Notes: generated from the letters alone by a model not told the origin. 62,164 nt of DNA from Bacteroidetes bacterium MedPE-SWsnd-G1 (GCA_001874265.1 MPDD01000014.1:1-62164), one strand, 5' to 3'. Positions 45,774 to 55,294 are shown, numbered from the stretch's first letter. Program-made: numbers and translations.

Positions 45774-46196
45774 TTAAATTTCGAAGGTCAACATTTTGGC
45801 AACCTGTTTTGGGGTCATATCTCTAGAATAACGAACCGAAAGTTTGTACAACCATTCCTCAATTTTAGCCTGAACCTCGAATCGATCTTGCGAATTAAAT
45901 TCACTAATAGATTCCCAAGCCATATCATTATGGGGGTTCTTAAAAACGAGTACTAATTTAAAAGCACCAGAAGCGGTTGCTTCTGGCGTCCAACCCAAAT
46001 CTATTAGTAAAGTGGTCTCTGGTATATAATGCGCACCATCTTTTAGATCTAATCGCTGTATTTGCAATAGACTTTCTTTATAAGCGTCCCAATTTTCGAT
46101 GCTTCCATTTTCATTAATTTCGGCAGGTTCATCTACAAACTGGTTATAGGTTATAGCCCATCCAGAAGGGATTTTTAAGGAGATTAAATTTTCCAA
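45774..46196 (-). CDS. Hypothetical protein
   Basis: A 140-residue soluble protein that I do not recognise. It has no signal peptide. The N-terminal half is acidic (EPAEINENGSIENWDAYKESLLQIQ), the centre is strand-rich (AFKLVLVFKNPHNDMAWESI), and the C-terminus is a helical segment (AKIEEWLYKLSVRY...MTPKQVAKML). It follows the DinB-fold gene by 12 bases and is probably co-transcribed with it. Confidence 0.6.
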   Translation of the reverse strand: MENLISLKIPSGWAITYNQFVDEPAEINENGSIENWDAYKESLLQIQRLDLKDGAHYIPETTLLIDLGWTPEATASGAFKLVLVFKNPHNDMAWESISEFNSQDRFEVQAKIEEWLYKLSVRYSRDMTPKQVAKMLTFEI

Positions 46197-46208
46197 TATG
46201 CGAATAGT

Positions 46209-46850
46209 TTAAGCAGGTAATCTACTTTTTATAAATTTAAACTGACCGTTATGGTTCGATTCATGTTCGCAAACATGAAACCATTTACAATAGTTATTTG
46301 TAGGGCCCCAAGGCCAACTTTTATCTACAGTCAAAAGCCAGTCATCATCTCGTTTGGCCAATTCTTTTAAGGTATGTTCTCTAACTTTGGTAAGTTTCTC
46401 TAAGTAAAATTCGTAGGAGTTTCCTTTAATCTTAGCACGGGCCTTATCTCCCAATCCCATTGCAGTACTAAATTCCTTATCATCTTTAGCCGGCCAATCG
46501 CCCCATTTTTTTCCTTCAAACGTATGTATTTGATAAAAACGTTCCGTGGCTGCTAAATGATAGAGCATTGCGCCCACCGAGTTTGCTTTGTCATCAACAA
46601 GGTAATCAAGGTCTTTTGTACTCATATTTTTAACCGGATTCAACATGACCATACGCATCCAATTCAGCATAGAAACCAACGTTCCAATTTGAGGTGTAAA
46701 GCCATCCTTGGGCCCTACAATATTAATTTCATCTGGATTGGTAAATGGGCTAGCCGCCATCATTTGTGTACCTGTAAATAGGGTACCGGCACCTAAAGTT
46801 AGCAAAGATGATTTCTTTAAGAAGCCTCTTCGGTCTAATTCATTTTTCAT
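46209..46850 (-). CDS. Tat-exported DinB-fold (DUF664-like) protein
   Basis: A 213-residue protein beginning with a twin-arginine signal (DRRGFLKKSS at 6-15, then a hydrophobic segment). The remainder resembles the DinB/YfiT four-helix metal-binding fold, with His in GAMLYHLAATERFYQ and two in the terminal HVCEHESNHNGQF. DinB-like enzymes are usually cytoplasmic thiol transferases or of unknown role, so Tat export of a folded, metal-loaded form is unusual. The next gene, encoding an unknown protein, lies 12 bases downstream. Confidence 0.75.
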   Translation of the reverse strand: MKNELDRRGFLKKSSLLTLGAGTLFTGTQMMAASPFTNPDEINIVGPKDGFTPQIGTLVSMLNWMRMVMLNPVKNMSTKDLDYLVDDKANSVGAMLYHLAATERFYQIHTFEGKKWGDWPAKDDKEFSTAMGLGDKARAKIKGNSYEFYLEKLTKVREHTLKELAKRDDDWLLTVDKSWPWGPTNNYCKWFHVCEHESNHNGQFKFIKSRLPA

Positions 46851-46969
46851 AGTGTTTGGTTTTTAAAAAGTTAGATGAACCGAAGTTATGAAAAAGAATA
46901 TTAAAAGAAGTTAAATTAATGTTGAAGCGTGCTAATGTTTTTTGCTTCACAGTCATTACATTTTTTTGG

Positions 46970-47881
46970 CTATGAATTTTTACGCTTAGCCACTACAAAA
47001 TGTTCAAGTTTGAAAATATGATTTTCTGGAATGGTTCTACCAATTGGTCTAAAATACTCAGCATTTAAATCGGCTAAGGTTTTATTTTCTGTTAGCGTAA
47101 ATCCATTTTGAGAGAGTAGCGCTTCAATTTCTTTTGCCGAATACAATGAAATCCATGGCTCGCCAGATTTGGCAGCTAATTTCTGTATCAGTGCTGCTTT
47201 TTTCTCAGCCTTTGCGTATCCTTGGCCAAAACAAGCCTTAGGATCTTCATTAAGGAGTTTATTTACGTAAGACATAAAAAAGATTGCACTCGCATTTTGA
47301 GTTAATTCAACCAGTTCTTTTAACGTAGAATCGACGGCTTCTTTAGGAATATATTGAGAAACGCCTTCAAGTGTAAACACAGTTGGTTTGTTTTGGTCAA
47401 ACCCAGCATTTAAAAGTTGTTCTTTGATTGATTGGTGATTAAAATCAATACTCACATACGTCACGTTTTCTAAATTAGGCACGTCATTCGAAAGTTTAGA
47501 GCGTTTCCTTTCTTGAACTTCAGGCTGATCCACTTCAAATATTTTTAAACTAGATGGTAAATTAAGACGATGTGCTCTAGAGTCGTAACCTGCGCCTAGA
47601 ATTACATATTGTTCTACTTGGTCGGCAGCATTTTTTTCAATGAGATCATCTATAAAACGAGTTCTAGAAATGAGATGTTCATGAAAACCAGGTGCCATTT
47701 TTTGAGTCAGCCAAACACTTAATTTATGCCCCATGAGTTTAATGATACTTTCGCCAAGTACAAATTTATAGGCAAAAGGGTCATAGATTACACGTTTACC
47801 CTTCTTGGCAAGTGATTCAATCAATCGCTGTTTTGCGACGCCTTGTGCAGTACCATCTTTTCTAAATATAGAGTTGCTCAT
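46970..47881 (-). CDS. SAM-dependent methyltransferase, leucine carboxyl methyltransferase-like
   Basis: A 303-residue protein of the LCM/PPM1-like family. The SAM-binding motif is YVILGAGYDSRAHRL, followed by the acidic FEVDQPEVQERK at the end of strand 2 and the motif FTLEGVSQYIPKEAV. In bacteria these methylate polyketides, O-groups or unknown metabolites. It has no close partner gene. Confidence 0.8.
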   Translation of the reverse strand: MSNSIFRKDGTAQGVAKQRLIESLAKKGKRVIYDPFAYKFVLGESIIKLMGHKLSVWLTQKMAPGFHEHLISRTRFIDDLIEKNAADQVEQYVILGAGYDSRAHRLNLPSSLKIFEVDQPEVQERKRSKLSNDVPNLENVTYVSIDFNHQSIKEQLLNAGFDQNKPTVFTLEGVSQYIPKEAVDSTLKELVELTQNASAIFFMSYVNKLLNEDPKACFGQGYAKAEKKAALIQKLAAKSGEPWISLYSAKEIEALLSQNGFTLTENKTLADLNAEYFRPIGRTIPENHIFKLEHFVVAKRKNS

Positions 47882-48019
47882 TTTACTTCAGTTCGTTCTG
47901 TATTGTTAACTTGATTGTATAAGATTTGATATGTGCTTTAATTACTAACGTTAACAAATAAATCATAGATAGAAAGCCAGTGTGGACTTTCATAAATATG
48001 CTAAAACAAGCATTTGTTT

Positions 48020-48595
48020 TTAAGCGTTGTTAGTACTTCTTTTTCTGTTTAATACCTTAATTCCAAGTGTTATTAAGATTATTATTAATGCAATAAAAAA
48101 TATACTTGTTGAAATGCTTTTTATAACTGAAAATAAATTGGTTGAATAAACTGCAGTTTCATTCAATTCTGGATAGATTTTAAGCAGTGTGATAATCCCT
48201 ATATTTTCCAAATAATCTGCAATTCCGGCTATTACCGGTATTATACAGAGATAAATATATGGGGAATATAATTTGTTCAATTTTTTTAAGAAATATCCCA
48301 AAAGCAAACAGTAAGAAAGTCCGAATAGTAGCGGGTAAATCATATCAACAGGTATTTGGTTGGTCAGATATGTCAAACGTCCATTTTCTCCAAGAGAAGA
48401 GAATAATTCACTTACATAATTCAAATCATATCCTGTGGGCATCATATCCAATAATTTCATTCCGCTAGAGAATTCCATTGTTTTTGGAATTGTAACAGTC
48501 AGCATAAAGGTGTAAACAAGATTGGTCAAGATAAAAAGGCCTAATACCTTTTTACCTGAAATATTCTTTTCTATGAATTTTGTTAATCGTTTCAT
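48020..48595 (-). CDS. Four-helix membrane protein of unknown function
   Basis: A 191-residue protein with about four membrane helices (VLGLFILTNLVYTFMLTV, YPLLFGLSYCLLLGYFL, PYIYLCIIPVIAGIADYLENIGI, TSIFFIALIIILITLGI). I chose the ATG at 48595, preceded by CAAGAAAAA. The longer frame starting at 48631 would translate through the palindrome at 48621-48648, which looks regulatory. The motif IAGIADYLENIGI resembles a segment of other uncharacterised bacterial membrane proteins. Its role is unknown. Confidence 0.6.
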   Translation of the reverse strand: MKRLTKFIEKNISGKKVLGLFILTNLVYTFMLTVTIPKTMEFSSGMKLLDMMPTGYDLNYVSELFSSLGENGRLTYLTNQIPVDMIYPLLFGLSYCLLLGYFLKKLNKLYSPYIYLCIIPVIAGIADYLENIGIITLLKIYPELNETAVYSTNLFSVIKSISTSIFFIALIIILITLGIKVLNRKRSTNNA

Positions 48596-48620
48596 TTTTT
48601 CTTGTATAACTGCAAACGTA

Positions 48621-48648
48621 TAAATAAACACACCAGTGTGTTTATTTA
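48621..48648. promoter_or_regulatory. Long palindrome, TetR-operator-like
   Basis: Arms TAAATAAACACAC (48621-48633) and GTGTGTTTATTTA (48636-48648) are perfect inverted repeats around CA. It lies 26 bases upstream of the ATG of the four-helix membrane protein. The size and symmetry suit a dimeric repressor of the TetR type, but no regulator gene is nearby. Confidence 0.5.
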
Positions 48649-48793
48649 TCTTATATGCTTACCATTTTTATAACAAGCATACCAAATTTACAATGTTCTC
48701 AGAGTTTTATTGAAAACATGGCAGTATTTTTTTCAACAAAAAGCAAGAACTTATTTGTTTGAAATAAATAGCAATCAGGGTTTTTACTTAGAA

Positions 48794-49714
48794 TTAATCT
48801 TGCAACATCCAGTGCATCAATTCTTCTTTTTCTATAATAGACCAACTATGTGGGTGTCGGTTGCCATTTGCTCGGTAACCTTTGTTGTTAGTAGCAATAT
48901 AAGTCACATCTTTAAAGCCTTTTTGCTGTAAACTTTTTGCTAGTGCTTTTATGTAAAAGGCATTGGTTTGTTCTGGTTCGGCCTTGCGCTGTTCTTTCCA
49001 CCATTTAAAATCGGGTTCTGTATACAATCTAATTTTAGTGTTTTTTAAATGACTGAGGTTTTTAGCGTTGTCGGTTTCATGGGTATAAACGGCATAGTTT
49101 TCATATGCAGTAATTCCGTTTTTTGGTTCACCCATATCGGCGCTTAACGTGTTTATAATCCAGTTGCTCTCTTGCACGGATACATCAGAGAAATTATTTG
49201 CTATATTTTTTTCTGAGGTTCTATAAAGTTCTAACAAATCAATAGGGGAGTCCACTAGAAAAACTCCTTTGGGGTCTATGTGATATTGTTTCATAGAAAT
49301 GATATAATCACTCAACAGAACACTAACCAAACCACCACTAGAAAAACCACCTACGTACAGGTTTTCCTTATTTAAGTTATGTTCTTTTATGGTGCCTTGT
49401 AGCAATTGTGCTAAATAGGTTTTGTCTGCTGTCTCTAGCCATAACTTTTGGCTGTAGTTCATAAGTAGCACACTAATCTTGTTCTTTTGTGCAATTTTCA
49501 GAATGTTAAATTCGCGCTCTATGGTTTCTGGATTTTCTCCAAAACCTCCAAACAGAATAAGTAAACCTTTAGAGTTTTCTTCAATTTTTTGAAGAGTGTA
49601 GTTTTCTGTTTTAAAAGTTTGAGTTGTCGTTTTATTTTCTGCTTTAACTTTGGAGTTTGGTTTACACGAAATCAGAAAGCTTAAAAGCCCAATTAAAAAT
49701 ATGTTTTTAAGCAT
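48794..49714 (-). CDS. Alpha/beta-hydrolase lipoprotein
   Basis: A 306-residue lipoprotein (lipobox LISC) with an alpha/beta-hydrolase fold: oxyanion strand GLLILFGGFGE, nucleophile elbow VGGFSSGG (Ser in GxSxG), acid in FLVDSP or later, and catalytic His near HPHSW at the C-terminus. The fold resembles PHB depolymerase or esterase enzymes. I prefer the ATG at 49714 to a TTG two codons upstream. It lies 8 bases after the GyrI-like gene, and both probably belong to one message with the glycosidase-like gene. Confidence 0.78.
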   Translation of the reverse strand: MLKNIFLIGLLSFLISCKPNSKVKAENKTTTQTFKTENYTLQKIEENSKGLLILFGGFGENPETIEREFNILKIAQKNKISVLLMNYSQKLWLETADKTYLAQLLQGTIKEHNLNKENLYVGGFSSGGLVSVLLSDYIISMKQYHIDPKGVFLVDSPIDLLELYRTSEKNIANNFSDVSVQESNWIINTLSADMGEPKNGITAYENYAVYTHETDNAKNLSHLKNTKIRLYTEPDFKWWKEQRKAEPEQTNAFYIKALAKSLQQKGFKDVTYIATNNKGYRANGNRHPHSWSIIEKEELMHWMLQD

Positions 49715-49722
49715 TTTCAAAC

Positions 49723-50208
49723 TTATTTTATTTTAATAGGTATCCAAACTTGTTCTTCAGAAGCAGGGTCATTGGGTTTGTAGTTTTGGCCCAACAATTC
49801 AAAATGTGCTCTATGATCTAATTGATAGTTAGAATTTGGTAGCCATTCTGCAAAAATATAATTGTTCAAAGCTATAAACTCAGGGATAGATCCGATTAAA
49901 TCAAAAACAGCATACAGGCCACCACTAAGTACAAACGGTTTGTATCCTTTAGGAATGTTATCTTGGTTTGTAACTTCTGTTAGCGCCCATTTTGTAAAAG
50001 GCGTAGTAGGTAAAAAAGATTGTGGATCTAGCAATTGGTCATAAAGTTGTAATGAATACAAATCATTGCCAACAGCATTTTCAATAATACTACGTTGCAT
50101 TTGAAAACTGCGCCATAATTCGTAGGTTTTGTTTTCTGCCAGTGTCATCCGAACCGATTTGCCAAGCATTCGTTTTGGCTGCAGTTCAATAATATTTGGT
50201 TGTATCAT
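49723..50208 (-). CDS. GyrI-like small-molecule-binding protein
   Basis: A 161-residue protein with the AraC effector-binding/GyrI-like fold: an N-terminal strand with IIELQPKRMLGKSVRMT, VTNQDNIPKGYKPFVLSGGLYAVFDLIG, and a terminal Tyr/Glu-rich strand LDHRAHFELLG. Such stand-alone domains bind hydrophobic or cationic ligands. Its start overlaps the end of the glycosidase-like gene by four bases (ATGA). Confidence 0.7.
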   Translation of the reverse strand: MIQPNIIELQPKRMLGKSVRMTLAENKTYELWRSFQMQRSIIENAVGNDLYSLQLYDQLLDPQSFLPTTPFTKWALTEVTNQDNIPKGYKPFVLSGGLYAVFDLIGSIPEFIALNNYIFAEWLPNSNYQLDHRAHFELLGQNYKPNDPASEEQVWIPIKIK

Positions 50209-51746
50209 TTTGTTGGAACAGAAACAATAACTGTTTCTGATGGTTTAAGGGTTATTTCTATTAAAGATAATGCTTTACCATTATGCTTCCGTTGTTTGGT
50301 ATTCACGGTCTTGTTGTTGACCATTAAAACTTTATGATTGCCATAAAATTGTACTTCACAAGTTAAAGGGTTTAATCCACTTAAATGTTTAATAGTCGAT
50401 TTTTTTTGTCCAACATGCGAAATATTAACTGTAGAATTCCCTATGCTTAAGTTAGAAACACCTAAATTATTTAAGGATTTTGGTAAGTGAGAAAGGGTAG
50501 TAATTGTGTTTTCTTGTGGTAGTGGCGTAATACCAAGCATATCAACAATCAAATTTCTTATAAGTACATAAGAAACTTCTGGATAGTCACCATTTCTTCC
50601 AGTTGCTTTTTGATAGGTATGCTCTTGCTTTAAATTATTCATAATATGCAGCATCCATTTATAACCCAATTCGTTTTGATGGTGCTTAAAATACAGTTCA
50701 GGGATATAACTTAGTGCTTCAATGTTTTCGGGAATATCATCTTTGCTTTCCAACCGCTCATTAATATAAGCAAGGTATTCCTTGGTTCTAGGAGAACTGG
50801 CATCTGTTATTTCCTTCATAGGCATAAACCAAGAATTCTCTTTTCCCCAACCATCGGCGTTTGTACCATCGACCAAATACCCACGATTGTAAGATTTACT
50901 GTTTTTAATACCCCAATCTGTATTGAAATAGAATTTCAGTTCTTCTGCTTTTATTATAAATTCATGATAAAGTTGTAATTCGCCCCTTAATTTTGCCATT
51001 TCTGCATATGCTACAAATGCTTGGTATTGACTGGCAATGGCATCTCCGGCTTCTATCAAAGGTAAATCTCGTTGTTCATTAAAAGATGCAGCGCCTTCAA
51101 ATATTCCTTTTCCAGTTCCTTCGGCTACACCGTTAGGTAATTGTTTATCATGTAATGTAATAAAATCTGTGACCGCTTTGGTGTAATAATTCCAAAGTAT
51201 AGGGTCATTTAAGTAACGCGTATCTCGTGTCCATAAATAAAGTTGGTATGCTTTTTCTACCAGTTCAAATGTGGCAGGGACCTCTCTCACAAAATTGTCA
51301 ACACTTTTAAAATCTAATTTATAAATAGAGCCATCAAAATTTAAAGCCCATGCAGGAAACCATTTCTGTTCTGCGTTAGCAGAGGCAGCAAAAGTTTTTA
51401 GCATAGAAAAATTTTCATCGTGCAATCCTAAAAAATAGGCCCCTTCAATTTGATGACAAAAATCTCGAGAGTAATAGGCGGTTCTGCCAGGGTAACCTGC
51501 CCAATAACTAGGGATGTACGCAACGGTATCTGTGGCTTCACCATTTTCCCAAACTTCAATAGGTCCTGTTTTTCCGGTTTGGACATAAAAGGTAGCTTTC
51601 TCTTTTGCCCAATTAAAGACAACCTCCAAGTCCTTGTTTGATGATTTTAAAGTTAAGTCAGAATCCATAGAGTCTTGAGTGTAAACTGCTATTGAAACGA
51701 TAAAAAATACAATTAATAGTCCTTTTCTGTAGATGGATGCTAGCAT
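50205..51746 (-). CDS. Exported six-hairpin glycosidase-like protein
   Basis: A 513-residue exported protein with a hydrophobic signal (IYRKGLLIVFFIVSIAVYTQ). The body resembles alpha/alpha six-hairpin glycoside hydrolases: PGRTAYYSRDFCHQIEGAYFLGL, then helical repeats (FELVEKAYQLYLWTRDTRYL, EYLAYINERLESKD), and a C-terminal beta-rich domain. Acidic residues in DGTNADGWGKENSWFM and PLIEAGDAIASQY are catalytic candidates, but I cannot assign a GH family. I chose the ATG at 51746 because the longer frame would overlap the SRPBCC gene. Confidence 0.65.
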   Translation of the reverse strand: MLASIYRKGLLIVFFIVSIAVYTQDSMDSDLTLKSSNKDLEVVFNWAKEKATFYVQTGKTGPIEVWENGEATDTVAYIPSYWAGYPGRTAYYSRDFCHQIEGAYFLGLHDENFSMLKTFAASANAEQKWFPAWALNFDGSIYKLDFKSVDNFVREVPATFELVEKAYQLYLWTRDTRYLNDPILWNYYTKAVTDFITLHDKQLPNGVAEGTGKGIFEGAASFNEQRDLPLIEAGDAIASQYQAFVAYAEMAKLRGELQLYHEFIIKAEELKFYFNTDWGIKNSKSYNRGYLVDGTNADGWGKENSWFMPMKEITDASSPRTKEYLAYINERLESKDDIPENIEALSYIPELYFKHHQNELGYKWMLHIMNNLKQEHTYQKATGRNGDYPEVSYVLIRNLIVDMLGITPLPQENTITTLSHLPKSLNNLGVSNLSIGNSTVNISHVGQKKSTIKHLSGLNPLTCEVQFYGNHKVLMVNNKTVNTKQRKHNGKALSLIEITLKPSETVIVSVPTK

Positions 51747-51757
51747 TGTTAAAATAA

Positions 51758-52192
51758 TTAGGGATTTGTTTTTTGAAGGTAGTTCTTCAAACTTTCTTTG
51801 ATCAAGTAATTCCATCCCTGCACACCGCTTTCTCTTTTAAACTCAGGGATATTAGCAGTAAAGGGTTTAATGGTAGAATGTGTTACCGTAAGTTGGGTAG
51901 CATTGTTTAATTGTTGCAGCTCAAAGCAAACTTCAGAATCACCTTCATATTCGATGTAATGCCAATTATACTTAATTTTTTGAAGTGGAATTACTTCTTC
52001 GATTGACCAAATATGGGTAAACTTTCGTTCTTCATTTTTTACAACGAATTCTGTTCGGAAACCAACAATTGGTTCAAAATGGTTTATAGAAGCAAAAAAC
52101 CATTGTCGCATTTCGTTGGCATTTGTAATGGCATTCCAAAGTTTTTGTTTGGAAGCATTGAACTTTGCCGATACAACAATGGGTTCTTGCAT
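51758..52192 (-). CDS. SRPBCC/AHSA1-domain protein
   Basis: A 144-residue cytoplasmic protein of the START/AHSA1 fold: EPIVVSAKFNASKQKLWNAITNANEMRQWFF at the start, central strands VGFRTEFVVKNEE, IKYNWHYIEYEG, and the C-terminal helix VQGWNYLIKESLKNYL. Members bind hydrophobic ligands or act as Hsp90 co-activators; the role here is unknown. It lies between gcvT and the glycosidase-like gene. Confidence 0.8.
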   Translation of the reverse strand: MQEPIVVSAKFNASKQKLWNAITNANEMRQWFFASINHFEPIVGFRTEFVVKNEERKFTHIWSIEEVIPLQKIKYNWHYIEYEGDSEVCFELQQLNNATQLTVTHSTIKPFTANIPEFKRESGVQGWNYLIKESLKNYLQKTNP

Positions 52193-52199
52193 AAAGCTA

Positions 52200-53285
52200 T
52201 TATCCTTTGTAAAAAGGAAGTCTTACTATAGTAGCAGGAATCGCTTTTTTACGAACCTGAATATAAATTTTAGAATCTCTTTTAGAATGTTCTTTTGTTA
52301 CATAACCAAGTCCAATTCCTTTCTTTAAACTAGGACTCATAGTACCAGAAGTTACCACGCCAATTTCATTACCTTCGACATCTACAATAGCGTAGTCCTG
52401 ACGTGGAATCCCACGCTCATCTAATTCAAAGGCCACCAATCTACGTGTAACGCCCGCTTCCTTTTGAGCTTTTAAGCCTTCTGAGTTTACAAAGTCTTTG
52501 GTGAATTTGGTAATCCATCCCAAGCCAGCTTCAATTGGAGAAGTAGTGTCGTTGATGTCATTTCCGTATAAGCAATAACCCATCTCTAGGCGTAAAGTAT
52601 CTCTAGCTGCCAAACCAATAGGTTTGATTCCAAAATCTGCACCTGCTTCAAATACCTTATCCCACACTTGTTGCACTTGATTATTCTTACAATAAATTTC
52701 AAATCCACCAGACCCAGTATAGCCCGTTGCAGAAATAATTACGTGTTCTAAACCTGCAAAATCACCTACCTTAAACTTGTAAAATGGAATTTCACTTAGA
52801 TTTACAGAAGTAATAGATTGCATGGCCTCAATAGCTTTAGGACCTTGAATGGCTAACAATGAATATTCATCTGATAAATCTCTCATCTCTGCACCAATGT
52901 CTTCATTGTATTTAGAAATCCAGTTCCAATCTTTTTCTATGTTAGATGCGTTTACAACAAGTAGATACTTTTCTTCTTTTATTCTATAGCAAATTAAATC
53001 ATCTACGATACCACCAGTTTCATTTGGGAAACAAGAGTATTGCGCATCTCCAAGTGCCAATTTAGAAGCATCATTAGAAGTAACTTTTTGAATTAATGCC
53101 AAGGCATTTGGACCTTCAATTAAGAATTCACCCATATGTGAAACATCAAAAACACCGACCCCGTTTCTCACGGTTTCGTGTTCTATGTTTATACCTTCGT
53201 ATTGAACAGGCATATTATAGCCTGCAAAAGGAACAATTTTAGCCCCTAAAGATTCGTGTAATGTAGTTAAAGCAGTATTTTTCAT
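52200..53285 (-). CDS. gcvT: Glycine cleavage system T protein
   Basis: Aminomethyltransferase that takes the methylene group from the H protein to tetrahydrofolate. The 361 residues include [60 protein letters not shown] and the substrate-binding PIEAGLGW; the C-terminal domain ends in [14 protein letters not shown]. The P and H protein genes are not in the window. I chose the ATG at 53285; a TTG one codon upstream is also present. Confidence 0.95.
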   Translation of the reverse strand: MKNTALTTLHESLGAKIVPFAGYNMPVQYEGINIEHETVRNGVGVFDVSHMGEFLIEGPNALALIQKVTSNDASKLALGDAQYSCFPNETGGIVDDLICYRIKEEKYLLVVNASNIEKDWNWISKYNEDIGAEMRDLSDEYSLLAIQGPKAIEAMQSITSVNLSEIPFYKFKVGDFAGLEHVIISATGYTGSGGFEIYCKNNQVQQVWDKVFEAGADFGIKPIGLAARDTLRLEMGYCLYGNDINDTTSPIEAGLGWITKFTKDFVNSEGLKAQKEAGVTRRLVAFELDERGIPRQDYAIVDVEGNEIGVVTSGTMSPSLKKGIGLGYVTKEHSKRDSKIYIQVRKKAIPATIVRLPFYKG

Positions 53286-53437
53286 CAAAAAATATTTTTG
53301 CGCTAATTTACGAAATTTAAGTCCTCATTAATAAGACGAAATTGATAAAATTTTATCCAATGCTAATCCTATATCATAAAAATATGATTTCATATAATTA
53401 AGGATAAAAATGCTGATTTTTTCAATTTTGGTTTTAC

Positions 53438-53445
53438 TATATTTG
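53438..53445 (+). promoter_or_regulatory. -7 box of the first aminopeptidase P gene
   Basis: TATATTTG matches TAnnTTTG and lies 27 bases before the ATG at 53473. It also shows that the longer frame from 53410 is not the real start. Confidence 0.45.
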
Positions 53446-53472
53446 GGACTTCAAATATTAAAATACCAAAAT

Positions 53473-54930
53473 ATGAACATCAAAAGTTTCTTAACCACTA
53501 TGTTGTGTTTAACCGTTTTTTTAGGGTTTTCACAAAAAGATTTACCAACAGATTATTTAAAGTCCGACTTTCATAAAGATAGACGAGAGCAACTGCGTAA
53601 ATCTATGCCAGAGAATTCGGTGGCAGTATTTTTTGCAAATCCAATTAGAAACAGAGCAAATGATGTAGATCACGTTTATCATCAAGATCCTAACTTTTAT
53701 TATTTAACAGGATATAGAGAAGCAAATTCAGTTTTATTGATTTTTTCAGAAGAGCAAACTTCTGATGACGGTACCTTTAATGAATTGATTTATGTTCAAA
53801 AAAGAGATCCAAGAACGGAGCAATGGGAAGGAATTAGATTAGGAACAGAAGGAGTAGGAAGCCAATTAGGCTTTGCCAATGCTTACAATGGTGAAGATTT
53901 TAAAGATATTCCAGTAGATTTTTCAACCTTTGATAAGGTGATGTTTGAAGATTTTAAGAACGATGTGAGAGATAACAAAAGAGATGACGCCGATTTATAT
54001 AGTCTAATAGAACAATTTAAAACAAAGGCTTCTTATCAGGCAACTCCAGCAATAGTTCCAGCTGATGAAAAAATTGTTGAAGTTGAAACAAATATTGATG
54101 TAAGAGGATTAAGAACTTTAATGGCTAATTTAAGAGAAATCAAGACGGAAGAAGAATTAGTATTATTAAAGAAAGCTTGTGAAATTTCTGCAGTTGGACA
54201 AATGGAAGTGATGAAAGCGATGAATCCAAGTTTGTCAGAAAGAGAAATTCAAGGTATACATGAGTATGTATATAGAAAATACAACTCAGAGTTTCAAGGA
54301 TATCCTTCTATTGTAGGTGTAGGGAATAACGGTTGTGTATTGCATTATGTAGAAAACACAAAAATGAGTGCAGGTAAAGATTTAGTTCTTATGGATTTAG
54401 GTGCTGAATACCATGGTTATACTGCAGATGTTACACGTACAATCCCTGCTAATGGAAAGTTTAATAAAGAGCAACGTGCTATTTATGATTTGGTGTACGC
54501 TGCACAAGAAGCAGGAATTGAAGGTACTGTAGTCGGAGCAACAACTCGTGAAATTGATGCATTGGGTAGAAAAATTATCAATGAAGGTTTGGTAGCGTTA
54601 GGAATTATTGATTCTGTATCACAAGGTCGTAAGTATTTTCCTCATGGAACTTCTCATCACATTGGGTTGGATGTTCATGATTTAAGTAAATATGGCCCTT
54701 TAGAAGAGAATATGATTATAACAGTTGAACCTGGAATTTATATTCCAGAAGGAAGTGATTGTGATCCAAAATGGTGGGGTATAGCTGTTAGAATTGAAGA
54801 TTGTATCTTAATAACTAAAGATGGACCTGTAAACTTCTCAGCAATGGCGCCAAGACATGCTGATGAAATTGAAGATTTGATGAAAGAAGAAAGTATTTTA
54901 AATGCATTTAGTTTACCAACATTAGATTAG
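53473..54930 (+). CDS. Exported aminopeptidase P-family (M24B) metallopeptidase
   Basis: A 485-residue exported enzyme that removes N-terminal residues before proline. The N-terminal creatinase-like domain contains PENSVAVFFANP and HQDPNFYYLTGYREA. The dinuclear metal site is complete: Asp in LVLMDLGAEYHGYTADVTRTIP (two), His in FPHGTSHHIGLDVHD, Glu in TVEPGIYIPEG and Glu in VRIEDCILI. The signal peptide is FLTTMLCLTVFLGFSQ. I chose the ATG at 53473 over 53410 because a -7 box lies between them. A second M24 enzyme lies beyond the signalling cassette at 60493-61938. Confidence 0.9.
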   Translation: MNIKSFLTTMLCLTVFLGFSQKDLPTDYLKSDFHKDRREQLRKSMPENSVAVFFANPIRNRANDVDHVYHQDPNFYYLTGYREANSVLLIFSEEQTSDDGTFNELIYVQKRDPRTEQWEGIRLGTEGVGSQLGFANAYNGEDFKDIPVDFSTFDKVMFEDFKNDVRDNKRDDADLYSLIEQFKTKASYQATPAIVPADEKIVEVETNIDVRGLRTLMANLREIKTEEELVLLKKACEISAVGQMEVMKAMNPSLSEREIQGIHEYVYRKYNSEFQGYPSIVGVGNNGCVLHYVENTKMSAGKDLVLMDLGAEYHGYTADVTRTIPANGKFNKEQRAIYDLVYAAQEAGIEGTVVGATTREIDALGRKIINEGLVALGIIDSVSQGRKYFPHGTSHHIGLDVHDLSKYGPLEENMIITVEPGIYIPEGSDCDPKWWGIAVRIEDCILITKDGPVNFSAMAPRHADEIEDLMKEESILNAFSLPTLD

Positions 54931-54955
54931 ACAATCAATTGCCTATAAATATTAT

Positions 54956-54986
54956 AAAAACTCCCTGAATTATTCAGGGAGTTTTT
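54956..54986 (+). terminator. Terminator after the first aminopeptidase P gene
   Basis: AAAAACTCCCTGAA pairs with TTCAGGGAGTTTTT (14 bp, 3-base loop TTA), ending in a T-run. It isolates the peptidase from the downstream kinase gene. Confidence 0.9.
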
Positions 54987-55229
54987 AATTTACAGAAGTA
55001 GTGACTACAAGGAATCAAATAAATTTGTATGGTTTTAAATTTGTTGCAAATGTGTGTCTAATTGTATATATTTACATATCAACTAGATAGGGTCCAAGCT
55101 TTCCAAACTACTAAAAACTCTTCGACTCTTGTTGTAAGTAAGGATTTTCAATTGGTTTGAATTAGGTTAATTCGGAATTTTAAGTACATGTTTCCAGAAA
55201 ATTATTTTGGTTTCATTTTGCGTAAAAAT
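54987..55229 (+). other. Upstream region of the histidine kinase gene
   Basis: This non-coding stretch holds no ORF of note. An alternative promoter-like pair (TTG at about 55041, TATATTTA about 20 bases on) could give a long leader of roughly 200 bases, but the nearer pair at 55230-55259 looks better. I see no clear operator here. Confidence 0.4.
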
Positions 55230-55259
55230 TTGAATAACTAGCGGTTGCTTTTACATTTT
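55230..55259 (+). promoter_or_regulatory. Promoter of the propeller histidine kinase gene
   Basis: TTG (55230-55232), 19 bases, then TACATTTT (55252-55259), a near match to TTG/TAnnTTTG. It places the start of transcription about 30 bases before the preferred ATG at 55295. Confidence 0.45.
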
Positions 55260-55294
55260 TTAATTAAATAATTATGATGTACTACTCTAAGAAT

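Noticed and set aside
48596-48631. Longer start for the four-helix membrane protein
   Set aside because: The extra 12 residues would be encoded through the long palindrome, and a better ribosome-binding context precedes the ATG at 48595.
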